Positions 30,090 to 40,400 of a DNA stretch of 64,000 bases are shown in pieces; position 1 is the first letter of the stretch; each line of letters opens with the position of its first letter. The stretch covers positions 744,001 to 808,000 of the forward strand of contig BDSL01000028.1 of NCBI GenBank assembly GCA_003116995.1. The letters run 5' to 3'. A program made the translations under genes and the position numbers. The notes below the pieces were generated by a model that did not search any database, was not told the DNA's origin, and saw only the letters and a program-made list of their open reading frames with translations. The DNA comes from Yamagishiella unicocca (Eukaryota > Chlorophyta > Chlorophyceae > Chlamydomonadales > Volvocaceae).

Positions 30090-32525
30090 CCTAGCCACCC
30101 CCGGAGTCCCCACTCCGGCGACTCCGGCGACTCCTGCGACTCCGACGTTCCCCCAGCTTCTAAGGCACCCCCGGAGTCCCCACTCCGGCGACTCCGGCGA
30201 CTCCTGCGACTCCGGCGACTCCTGCGACTCCGGCGTTCCCCCAGCTTCCTAAGGCACCCCCGGAGTCCCCACTCCGGCGACTCCTGCGACTCCTGCGACT
30301 CCGGCGTTCCCCCAGCTTCCTAAGGCACCCCCGGAGTCCCCACTCCGGCGACTCCTGCGACTCCTGCGACTCCGACGTTCCCCCAGCTTCTAAGGCACCC
30401 CCGGAGTCCCCACTCCGGCGACTCCTGCGACTCCTGCGACTCCGGCGTTCCCCCAGCTTCCTAAGGCACCCCCGGAGTCCCCACTCCGGCGACTCCGGCG
30501 ACTCCTGCGACTCCGGCGTTCCCCCAGCTTCCTAAGGCACCCCCGGAGTCCCCACTCCGGCGACTCCGGCGACTCCTGCGACTCCGACGTTCCCCCAGCT
30601 TCTAAGGCACCCCCGGAGTCCCCACTCCGGCGACTCCTGCGACTCCGACGTTCCCCCAGCTTCTAAGGCACCCCCGGAGTCCCCACTCCGGCGACTCCGG
30701 CGACTCCTGCGACTCCGACGTTCCCCCAGCTTCTAAGGCACCCCCGGAGTCCCCACTCATGCGACTCCTGCGACTCCTGCGACTCCGACGTTCCCCCAGC
30801 TTCTAAGGCACCCTCGGAGTCCCCACTCCGGCGACTCCTGCGACTCCTGCGACTCCGACGTTCCCCCAGCTTCCTAAGGCACCCCCGGAGTCCCCACTCC
30901 GGCGACTCCTGCGACTCCGACGTTCCCCCAGCTTCTAAGGCACCCCCGGAGTCCCCACTCCGGCGACTCCTGCGACTCCTGCGACTCCGACGTTCCCCCA
31001 GCTTCTAAGGCACCCCCGGAGTCCCCACTCCGGCGACTCCTGCGACTCCTGCGACTCCGACGTTCCCCCAGCTTCCTAAGGCACCCCCGGAGTCCCCACT
31101 CCGGCGACTCCTGCGACTCCGGCGACTCCGGCGTTCCCCCAGCTTCCTAAGGCACCCCCGGAGTCCCCACTCCGGCGACTCCTGCCACTCCTGCGACTCC
31201 GACGTTCCCCCAGCTTCTAAGGCACCCCCGGAGTCCCCACTCCGGCGACTCCTGCGACTCCTGCGACTCCGGCGTTCCCCCAGCTTCCTAAGGCACCCCC
31301 GGAGTCCCCACTCCGGCGACTCCGGCGACTCCTGCGACTCCGGCGTTCCCCCAGCTTCCTAAGGCACCCCCGGAGTCCCCACTCCGGCGACTCCGGCGAC
31401 TCCTGCGACTCCGACGTTCCCCCAGCTTCTAAGGCACCCCCGGAGTCCCCACTCCGGCGACTCCTGCGACTCCGACGTTCCCCCAGCTTCTAAGGCACCC
31501 CCGGAGTCCCCACTCCGGCGACTCCGGCGACTCCTGCGACTCCGACGTTCCCCCAGCTTCTAAGGCACCCCCGGAGTCCCCACTCATGCGACTCCTGCGA
31601 CTCCTGCGACTCCGACGTTCCCCCAGCTTCTAAGGCACCCTCGGAGTCCCCACTCCGGCGACTCCTGCGACTCCTGCGACTCCGACGTTCCCCCAGCTTC
31701 CTAAGGCACCCCCGGAGTCCACACTCCGGCGACTCCTGCGACTCCGACGTTCCCCCAGCTTCTAAGGCACCCCCGGAGTCCCCACTCCGGCGACTCCTGC
31801 GACTCCTGCGACTCCGACGTTCCCCCAGCAGCTTCTAAGGCACCCCCGGAGTCCCCACTCCGGCGACTCCTGCGACTCCTGCGACTCCGACGTTCCCCCA
31901 GCTTCTAAGGCACCCCCGGAGTCCCCACTCCGGCGACTCCGGCGACTCCTGCGACTCCGACGTTCCCCCAGCTTCCTAAGGCACCCCCGGAGTCCCCACT
32001 CCGGCGACTCCTGCGACTCCTGCGACTCCGGCGTTCCCCCAGCTTCCTAAGGCACCCCCGGAGTCCCCACTCCGGCGACTCCTGCGACTCCTGCGACTCC
32101 GACGTTCCCCCAGCTTCTAAGGCACCCCCGGAGTCCCCACTCCGGCGACTCCTGCGACTCCTGCGACTCCGGCGTTCCCCCAGCTTCTAAGGCACCCCCG
32201 GAGTCCCCACTCCGGCGACTCCTGCGACTCCTGCGACTCCGACGTTCCCCCAGCTTCTAAGGCACCCCCGGAGTCCCCACTCCGGCGACTCCGGCGACTC
32301 CTGCGACTCCGACGTTCCCCCAGCTTCTAAGGCACCCCCGGAGTCCCCACTCCGGCGACTCCGGCGACTCCTGCGACTCCGGCGTTCCCCCAGCTTCTAA
32401 GGCACCCCCGGAGTCCCCACTCCGGCGACTCCTGCGACTCCTGCGACTCCGGCGTTCCCCCAGCTTCTAAGGCACCCCCGGAGTCCCCACTCCGGCGACT
32501 CCGGCGACTCCGGCGACTCCGGCGT
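30090..32525 (+). repeat. Left 70-bp satellite array, about 35 units
   Basis: Unit landmarks: CCCCCAGCTTCTAAGGCACC, CCCGGAGTCCCCACTCCGG, then two to four 9-bp GCGACTCCT-type subrepeats and GACTCCGACGTT. Unit length varies (61-71 bp) with subrepeat number. It is in inverted orientation to the array at 42,247-50,253. An 827-bp higher-order duplication is visible (rare variant CACTCATGCG at 30,754 and 31,581). Confidence 0.97.
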
Positions 32526-32690
32526 GATAAATAATTAATAAAATATTTAAAAAGATTATATTAATATTTTGTTATAATATCTCTGTTTGCCTGACCACCC
32601 CAGGCCCCCAGCTTCCTAGGCACCACCGGAGTCCCCACTCCGGCGACTCCGGCGACTCCGACGACTCCTGTACGACAAGTCCGACTGCCG
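32526..32690 (+). repeat. Inner boundary of the left array, inverted match to 42,068-42,246
   Basis: An AT-rich stretch (AATAAAATATTTAAA, ATATTTTGTTATAATATCTC), then GCCTGACCACCCCAGGCCCC, a partial satellite unit and GACTCCTGTACGACAAG. The reverse complement of the right boundary contains the same blocks in the same order. Confidence 0.88.
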
Positions 32691-32867
32691 ACAAGCAGCC
32701 AACATACGCTTTATTACACCATTATTCTTGTAGTTGTGCTACAAATGTTTTCGTTGAGTTCTTGAAGCCCAACTTGTACGGCTTGCCAAATTGCTCGAGA
32801 CGTCAAGAGAAGTTGCGACCTTCTTGCCTATTTTTGCAACATTAGTTACTTTGGTGATGATCAAAGA

Positions 32868-33300
32868 ATGGATAGTCCTTCGACTCGGCAGGCTCTGCAG
32901 GCTCTCAATCAGAATGATTGGAGCATAGATACTGTAGACAAGCTGACATTTGCTGAGCTTAAGTATGATTACATTGCTCGTCTAAATCAGCAATACAATC
33001 CAGTGGACCTTTTTGGGGACGACCTGGGACGGCTCGTCCACCAGTTCCACTTGGAAACCGCCCCGGGCTCGCAATGGCCCATCATAGCTGCGTTCCTGCT
33101 GCCCATAGTCTCTGGCCTCACCGGCCCCCTCATCTCCGTGGTTCCCGGACCGCGCGCGCCCACGTGGAAGGAGCGCATCATCGTCTGGGCTGCGGCGATC
33201 GCGTCCACTGGCTCCGGCAAGACGCCGGCTCTTGCCCCGATTCAGCGCGCTCTGGACATCGCGCAGCGGATTGCGCAGCTATTTTGCAAGCAAGCGGGGG
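32868..33300 (+). pseudogene. DUF3987-like P-loop ATPase, N-terminal fragment
   Basis: ATG at 32,868, about 140 residues of non-repetitive coding sequence. Features: [20 protein letters not shown] (about 60-80), a hydrophobic PIVSGLTGPLISVV, then IVWAAAIASTGSGKTPALAPI with a Walker A-like GSGKT. This resembles the start of DUF3987 primase/helicase-associated ATPases found in mobile elements and viruses; the family call is from pattern memory. After about 33,290 the frame runs into a G-rich minisatellite, so the gene is truncated, or an exon ends there. A second copy of the middle part lies inverted at 35,396-35,614. Confidence 0.55.
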
Positions 33301-34125
33301 CCAAGGGGAGGGAGTGGGGCAGGCCTCTGTGGTGGTGGGCCGGGAGGGGAGAGTACCGAGCTAACACCCCTAGCAAGCGGGGGCCAAGGGGAGGGAGTGG
33401 TGGGGCAGGCCTCTGTGGTGGTGGGGGAGGGGGCGAAGGGGGGAGTACCGAGCTGACACCCCGAGCAAGCGGGGGCCAAGGGGAGGGAGTGGTGGGGCAG
33501 GCCTCTGTGGTGGTGGGGGAGGGGGCGGAGGGGGGAGTACCGAGCTGACACCCCGAGCAAGCGGGGGCCAAGGGAGTGGGGCAGGCCTCTGTGGTGGTGG
33601 GGGAGGGGGCGGAGGGGGGAGTACCGAGCTGACACCCCGAGCAAGCGGGGGCCAAGGGAGTGGGGCAGGCCTCTGCGGTAGTGGGGGAGGGGAGGGGGGA
33701 GTATCGAGCTGACACCCCGAGCAAGCGGGGGCCTAGGGGAGGGAGTGGGGCAGGCCTCTGTAGTGGTGGGGGAGGGGGGGGAGGGGGGAGTACCGAGCTG
33801 ACACCCCGAGCAAGCGGGGGCCAAGGGGAGGGAGTGGGGCAGGCCTCTGTGGTGGTGGGGGAAGGGGAGAGTACTGAGCTAACACCCCAAGCAAGCGGGG
33901 GCCAAGGGGAGGGAGTGGGGCAGGCTTATGCGGTGGTGAGGGGGGGGGGAAGGGGAGAGTACGGAGCTAACACCCCGAGCAAGCGGGGGCCTAGGGGAGG
34001 AAGTGGGGCAGGCCTCTGTGGTGGTGGGCCGGGAGGGGAGAGTACCGAGCTAACATCCCGAGCAAGCGGGGGCCTAGGGGAGGGAGTGGTGCAGGCCTCT
34101 GTGGTGGTGGGGGAGGGGGGGGAGG
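33290..34125 (+). repeat. ~75-90-bp G-rich minisatellite, about ten units
   Basis: Units contain GCAAGCGGGGGCCAAGGG, GGCAGGCCTCTGTGGTGG and GAGTACCGAGCTGACACCCC. Long open frames on both strands across it are repeat artefacts. Confidence 0.95.
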
Positions 34126-34126
34126 A

Positions 34127-34255
34127 GCCCCTCCTGCCCCTCCTGCCCCTCCTGCCCCTCCTGCCCCTCCTGCCCCTCCGGCCTCTCCTGCCCCTCCTGC
34201 CCCTCCTGCACCCTCCTGCCCCTCCTGCCCCTCCTGCCCCGCCTGCCCCGCTGCC
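34127..34255 (+). repeat. CTCCTGCCC short tandem repeat
   Basis: About 14 copies of a 9-bp CCTCCTGCC-type unit directly after the G-rich minisatellite. Confidence 0.95.
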
Positions 34256-34350
34256 GGTTCCGCTGCCCCCCTACGTCGCGTCACATCGTGTTCCCCCCTT
34301 CCCTCCTTTACCCCCTCCCGTCTTCTCGCCCCCCTCCGCGACCCCCATCG

Positions 34351-35209
34351 GTTAGCGTGATTGTGGGGCCAACGAGCATGCACGGCCTGATTGGGGCGCA
34401 TCATGACCAACCGGCTGGGCCATTAAGGCGCAACGGATACTCGAAGGCTTTCCATGCTGTGGTCCATTCCTTGTCTTTGCGTGCTTGAGGGGCCAAGGGC
34501 CGCACCATGCAGAGTGATGGCGGCAAGGGCTGCGAACGGCACATGCAGCGGCTCGAATACGATCCCATGAGCGCAAACGTAGATGGGCACCTGCCTTTGA
34601 TGAGAGGATACAGTGATTACGGTAGAGGATACAGTGATTACGGTAGTGGACAGTAGGTTAGATTGCCCTTAGATAATGTAGCGTTAGCGTGATTGTGGGG
34701 CCAACGAGCATGCACGGCCTGATTGGGGCGCATCATGACCAACCGGCTGGGCCATTAAGGCGCAACGGATACTCGAAGGCTTTCCATGCTGTGGTCCTTT
34801 CCTTGTCTTTGCGTGCTGGAGGGGCCGAGGGCAGCACCATGCAGAGTGATGGCGGCAAGGGCTGCGAACGGCACATGCAGCGGCTCGAATACGATCCCAT
34901 GAGCGCAAACGTAGATGGGCACCTGCCTTTGATGAGAGGATACAGTGATTACGGTAGTGGACAGTAGGTTAGATTGCCCTTAGATAATGTAGCGTTAGCG
35001 TGATTGTGGGGCCAACGAGCATGCACGGCCTGATTGGGGCGCATCATGACCAACCGGCTGGGCCATTAAGGCGCAACGGATACTTGAAGGCTTTCCATGC
35101 TGTGGTCCTTTCCTTGTCTTTGCGTGCTTGAGGGGCCGAGGGCCGCACCATGCAGAGTGATGGCGGCAAGGGCTGCGAACGGCACATGCAGCGGCTCGAA
35201 TACGATCCC
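34351..35209 (+). repeat. Three tandem copies of a ~311-bp repeat
   Basis: GTTAGCGTGATTGTGGGGCC recurs at 34,351, 34,683 and 34,994. The first copy has an extra 21-bp duplication (AGAGGATACAGTGATTACGG-type). The third is cut at about 35,209. No coding function is apparent. Confidence 0.95.
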
Positions 35210-35395
35210 TTGGGCCGTCCAACTGCAACTGTGTCTCAGGAGCATGACCACGGCAGTACCCTTTGGATCCCGTCTGTCTTGAGATTGGTATGATTTTACT
35301 TAGACGTCGCCTTTAGTACAGCACACAGCTAGAGCATCAACTTCGAAAGTTCACCAGTGCCGACCTATCTATCCGCTTCCGATCAATCAAATATT

Positions 35396-35614
35396 TGCCG
35401 GAGCCAGTGGACGCGATCGCCGCAGCCCAGACGATGATGCGCATCTTCCACGTGGGCACGCGCGGTCCGGGAACCACGGAGATGAGAGGGCCGATGAGAC
35501 CAGAGACTATAGGCAGAAGAAACGCAGCTATGATGGGCCATTGCGAGCCCGGGGCAGTTTCTAAGTGGAATTGGTGGACGAGCCGTCCCAGGTCGTCTCC
35601 AAAAAGGTCCACTG
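35396..35614 (-). pseudogene. Inverted fragment of the DUF3987-like gene
   Basis: The minus strand reads [16 protein letters not shown] through STGSGK, matching 32,999-33,222 with four residue changes, then diverges. LINE B begins immediately beyond its end, so the LINE may have inserted in this copy. Confidence 0.85.
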
Positions 35615-35621
35615 GGTTCTG

Positions 35622-35715
35622 CTTATCAGTTCTGCCTATCAGTTCTGCCTACCAGTTCTGCCTACCAGTTCTGCCTCTCAGTTCTGATTATCAGTTCTGC
35701 ATTCTCGGTTCCGCC
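35622..35715 (+). repeat. 13-bp tandem repeats in the LINE B 5' UTR
   Basis: Six to seven copies of a 13-bp unit TTCTGCCTATCAG. Tandem 5' UTR repeats often carry LINE promoter activity; that role is inferred. Confidence 0.85.
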
Positions 35716-35767
35716 TTCATGGCCGGGCCCGCTGCCGCCCCGGCCCTCTAACTGGACCGCTCCCGGC

Positions 35768-37483
35768 ATGGCGCGCCGTGAGCGTGGCGCCGGTGCTAGC
35801 ACTGGCGGCGCTCGCTCGGCCCCGTCCGCCATCCCCGTCGACTGTATCCCTGGCTTGGCCAGGGAGGTGGGGCAATCACAACTGGTGGTCGCCTCCTTCA
35901 CTGCCATCGTACGCGGCTCTCGGGCCAACACGGTGGCCGGCCGCACCGACCCCTTCCTGCGCTCCCTCCTGAAGGGCCTTCAGCCGGTGTTCACCTTCGC
36001 CGCAGCCCACGGCCTCACCGCCCCCGGTGGCGTGGGCGGCTGCCCCCTCATCAACGTTCCGGGGGGCCTATCCATCCGCTTCGACCTGGTCTTCGATCCG
36101 CCTCTGCTCGCGCAGCTCGCCCTCCTCCTGGACGCCCACAGCTGCCTCACCACGTCGGCTCTCCAACGGGACGCTGCCCCTCTCGTCTGGTCGGTCGCCA
36201 CCGGTGACCGCTACCTCCGCCCCCGCCCCCTGACCCTGCTGACCTCGGGCTGGCCAGCGGCGCTCTCCGCAGCCAGTGTCCGCGCCCAGATGGCGGCCAG
36301 CCTCGGCGCTTCCGTCCTCTCCGCCACCCCGTACACCCTCTGCCGGATCCCCGAAGCCCTGGTGATCCGGGACCGCTGGCTGGTGACCCTGCCGCCCGAT
36401 ACCGTCCTGCCTGCAGCCCTGCCCCTTACCCTGGACGTCCGCGGTGCCGTCCCGTTCAAGGTGCGCCTGGGGACCATCGACATGGATGTCTACCAGGCCC
36501 AGCAGGCCGCCGCTCGGGACTGCGCCCGCCGTGCCCAGACCGCCCCTGTCGCGGCCGGCCGTGCTCCCGCCTGGGGGGGCCCTCGTGCCCCGGTGGCCAC
36601 CCCGGCTCGCCCAGGGGCCACGGGTAACCCCAGCACCTCCGGCGGCCCCACCGGCTCCGGCAGCCCCAACGGCTCCGGCGGCCCCAGCGGCTCCGGCGGC
36701 CTCAACGGCTCCGGCGGCCCCCCCGTCTCCGGCGGCCCCACCGGCTCCGGCGGCCCCACCGGCTCCGGCGCCCGCACCGGCTCAGGCGGCCCCACCGGCT
36801 CCGGCGGCCCCACCGGCTCCGGCGGCCCCACCGGCTCAGGCGGCCCCACCGGCTCCGGCGGCCCCACCGGCTCCGGCGGCCCCACCGGCTCCGGCGGCCC
36901 CACCGGCTCCGGCGGCCCCACCGGCTCCGGCGGCCCCACTGGCTCCGGCGGCCCCACCGGCTCCGGCGGCCCCACTGGCTCCGGCGGCCCCACCGGCTCC
37001 GGCGGCCCCAGCGGCTCCGGCGGCCCTGCCGCCCCTGCCGCCCCCGGGCCGATGGTGGCCCCGTGCGCGGAGGGTGCACAGCTGCACCTGCAGCTGGCCG
37101 AGCCCCCGGCGCCGCTTGCACCCCCTGCCCTCCCCACCTCCCCCGGTGCTGGCGCGGCCTCTGTGGCGGGGACCCCGGCCCCCCGGGCTCCTGCGGGCCT
37201 CTCCCCCGCCCCTCCCGCCGCCCCCCCCCCTGCGGCGGCTGACACCCGTGGCCACCCCCTGGACCCGCCTGTCGATGTGGAGGCCTTGCCACGGCGCCAG
37301 CGCCCTCGCCTCGCCTACCTGCCCGGCGCCCTCCTCGACGATGAGGTGGACATGGGCGCTGTCCTCGACGCCCCCAGCCTGGCGACCGCTCCGCCACCGC
37401 CGCCCCCGCCCCCCGCGCCCCCCCCGCCCGCCTGGGTCGATGTCGTCCGCTACGACGGCGTCCTGGGAGGCTTCATGCACTAA
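35768..37483 (+). CDS. LINE B ORF1 protein (571 aa)
   Basis: ATG at 35,768, TAA at 37,481-37,483. Residues 1-240 are globular and similar in style to LINE A ORF1 (a VFTFAAAHG...[12 protein letters not shown] segment). Residues about 290-420 are some 20 repeats of GSGGPT, followed by a Pro/Ala-rich tail with an acidic [11 protein letters not shown] patch near the end. It is presumably the RNA-binding partner of ORF2. The Gly-Ser-Pro repeat would be disordered. No zinc knuckle is seen. Confidence 0.87.
   Translation: MARRERGAGASTGGARSAPSAIPVDCIPGLAREVGQSQLVVASFTAIVRGSRANTVAGRTDPFLRSLLKGLQPVFTFAAAHGLTAPGGVGGCPLINVPGGLSIRFDLVFDPPLLAQLALLLDAHSCLTTSALQRDAAPLVWSVATGDRYLRPRPLTLLTSGWPAALSAASVRAQMAASLGASVLSATPYTLCRIPEALVIRDRWLVTLPPDTVLPAALPLTLDVRGAVPFKVRLGTIDMDVYQAQQAAARDCARRAQTAPVAAGRAPAWGGPRAPVATPARPGATGNPSTSGGPTGSGSPNGSGGPSGSGGLNGSGGPPVSGGPTGSGGPTGSGARTGSGGPTGSGGPTGSGGPTGSGGPTGSGGPTGSGGPTGSGGPTGSGGPTGSGGPTGSGGPTGSGGPTGSGGPTGSGGPSGSGGPAAPAAPGPMVAPCAEGAQLHLQLAEPPAPLAPPALPTSPGAGAASVAGTPAPRAPAGLSPAPPAAPPPAAADTRGHPLDPPVDVEALPRRQRPRLAYLPGALLDDEVDMGAVLDAPSLATAPPPPPPPPAPPPPAWVDVVRYDGVLGGFMH
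36640..37026 (+). repeat. 18-bp in-frame minisatellite (GSGGPT repeats) in LINE B ORF1
   Basis: About 20 copies of GGCTCCGGCGGCCCCACC. A few variants (GCCCGCACC, GGCCTCAAC) allow copies to be ordered. Confidence 0.95.
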
Positions 37484-40400
37484 TGGTGCGCCAGCACCAT
37501 GGCGCCCGGCCCGGCTCTCGCCCCCTCCGGATCGGGTCGCACAACATCCGGGGCTTTCTCGGCTCGGCCCCCAGTGGCCACTCGCCACGGCTCGCGGCCC
37601 TCCTCCGCTGCTGGGCCCGACAGTCGCTGGACGTCATCTGCCTGCAGGAGACCCACGTCACAGCGGCGGCGGTCCCCCTTGCACGTGCTGGCCTCCACGA
37701 CGTCTCCCGGGCGCTGCACCTGGGTCAGTGGGTCTCCTGGTGGAATCCCGCACCGTCTGCATGCCGGGGGGGCGTCGCCATCCTCGTCCGCCTCTCCCTG
37801 GTGGCCTCTGGAGCCCTGTCCTTCCCCGGCCCCGCACCCGCCCTCACCGTGTCCCCCGACGGCCGCCTCCTCCACCTCCCAGTCCTGTGGGGCGGCCACG
37901 CCTTCACCCTCCTCACCGCCTACCTGCCCTCCAGCCTCGCGGCGGCCCAACGCGCCTTCATCCACCAGTCCCTCCGCCCCGTCGCCGCCCTCCCCGGCCA
38001 CCACATCTGGGCAGCCGACTTCAACTTCGTGGTCGACCCCGCCCTGGACTGCCTTGCGGCCGCAGGACGTCCGGCCGATGTCCTCACCTCCTCCGCTTTC
38101 ACCGCTGCCTGCCCCGGCCTGGTGGATGTTTTTCGCCGCGCCCACCCCTCTCGCCGCTCCTACACCTATTTCCATCCCTCCGGCGCCTCCCGCATCGACC
38201 GCCTCATGGCCTCCCCGCAGCTGGCGGCCTCCGTCCGTGCCGCCTTCGTCGCCCCTGGGCCCCCCTCGGACCACCGCCTGGTCGTCACCCACCTCCTCCC
38301 TGCCCTTGGCTCCCAGCCCCCCGGCCCCGGCCTACGTAAGACCCGGCTCCACTTCCTCGACCATGCCGACCTGCAGCAGCAGCTTGGCACCTGGCTGGCC
38401 GCCGCGGTGGCGGCGGCCCCCACCGCCCCCGCCCACCTCCTCGACTGGTGGCCGGGCTTCAAACGGGCCCTCCGTGTCTCTGCAGCCCGCCTCAACCTCA
38501 CCGCCCGCGCCAGGCGGACATGTGCGGTTGGGGTTGAAGCGGCCGCCGGGGCGGCTGCTGAGGCCGCCCTGGCCGCGGTTGAGGCGGGACAGCCGGCGGC
38601 CCTCCCCGCCGCAGTCGTGGCCCGCTCCGCCGAAGCGGCCGCCGCCCAACGTGCCACCGCTGGTGTCGCCCGCCGGACCCGCCACACGTGGCTTCGCACC
38701 GGTGAACGGCCCTCCCCCACCATCACCCGCCACCTCCGCCCGCCCGCGGCCTGTCGCACCATCCCCGCCCTCCAGCGCCCGGACGGCTCCGTCAGCGCCG
38801 ACCCACAGGAGCTCCCCTCCATCGTTGCGGCCTTCTGGCAGCGCATCTGCACGGCCCCTGCGGGCGACCCGCGGGCCCGCCAACGGGTCCTGCAGGCCCT
38901 CCGTGCGCTGGGACGCCGCTGCCCACCCGCCGCAGTGGACGCCCTGGGCGCCCCCGTCGTTACCCCGGCGGAGGTGCTGGCTGCGATCCACACCGCCCCC
39001 CCCGGCCGGTCCCCGGGTGCAGACAGCCTCCCCACCGAGATATACCAACACTATGCCCCGACCCTTGCCCCCGTCCTCGCCGCCGTCTTCACTGCCTTTG
39101 CCGCCACCGACCGTGCACCCGCCGGCTTCCTGGACGGGGTCATCACCTCCTTCTTCAAGGACCAGGACCCCACCCTCCCCGCCAACTACCGCCCCATCAC
39201 CCTCTTGGACACCGACTACCGGACCCTGGCCCGGGTCCTGGCCCGCCGCCTTCTCCCCGTCCTCGGGGATACGATCGACCCAGTGCAGACGGCCTTCCTG
39301 CAGCACCGGCGCATCTCGGACTCCGTCCTGCTCCTCCAACTCCTCCCCGACCTCCTCCGCGCGGAGTCTCGCTCCTGTGCGGTGGTGTTCCTGGACTTCC
39401 AGAAGGCCTATGACACGGTGGACCGCGCCTTCCTCCTGGAATGCCTGGATGCCTTGGGTGTGGGCCCTGGCTGCCTTGCCTGGGTGCGCCGCCTGCTGCA
39501 GGGCACCCGCTCTGCCGCCCTCGTCAACGGCCACCTGTCAGGTTGGGTGCCCATCACTGCCGGCGTTCGACAGGGGTGCCCGGCTGCGCCCCTCCTCTAC
39601 CTCGCTCCCGGTCAGGCCCTCCTCTCCTGGCTGCAGCACGAAGCCATCGGCATCTCCCTCGCCGATCTCCGCCTCACCGCCTCCCAGTACGCGGATGACT
39701 GCACCCCCCTCCTCCGGGATGCTGCGGATGTCCCCCGCTTCCTGGCGGCCATGGCCACCTTCCACGCCGCGTCGGGCCAGCAGCTCAACCTCCGCAAAGT
39801 GAAGCTCCTACCCCTGCCCGGTGGCCCCCGAGCCATCCCTGCCGCCGCCCCGCCCCCCGCCTGCCCCACGGCCTCCAGTGCCCCTCCCCTCCCCCCCACC
39901 CCGGTGGCCACTGCCGCCCCCCTGGCCGCCCCCGACGCCGGCCTGGCGCCCCGCCTCGCTGTCGTCCCCTCCGCCTCCACCCTCGGCATCACCTTCACCG
40001 CGGGCGCCCCTGGACCGTACCCTGTGGACCTCGACCGGGTCTACAGCCGTCTGCAGCGTGCTACCACCCTGCCCCTCTCTGCCTTCGGCCGCGCCTTCGC
40101 CGCCTCGGGCTATGCCCTCAGCCGTGTCCTATACCACATGGAGTTCGTCGGCCTCCCCCCCCCTGGCCTGCGGGCGGCCCTTCAGGCCACCACCGCCGCC
40201 TTCGTCGACCGCCGCTGCACCCCCGCCGCGCATCAGGCCCGCACCAACCGTGTACCTGCCGGAGCCGGCCTGCTCTACCTCGCCCTGCCCCCCTCCGCTG
40301 GCGGCTTCGGCCTCCTCCCTCTCGAAGCCCACGTACGGGCTCGCCACGCCGTCCTGGCCGTGCGAGGCCTGGCCGGCGCGTGTGGCCTCCTGCCGTCTGC

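Noticed and set aside
32868..33300. Endogenised giant-virus gene
   Set aside because: DUF3987-like ATPases do occur in large viruses, but this one is a short fragment inside a satellite-flanked transposon-like block with no other viral gene nearby.
33242..34410. Long open frames on both strands in the G-rich minisatellite
   Set aside because: Low-complexity translation of a tandem repeat, open on both strands at once.
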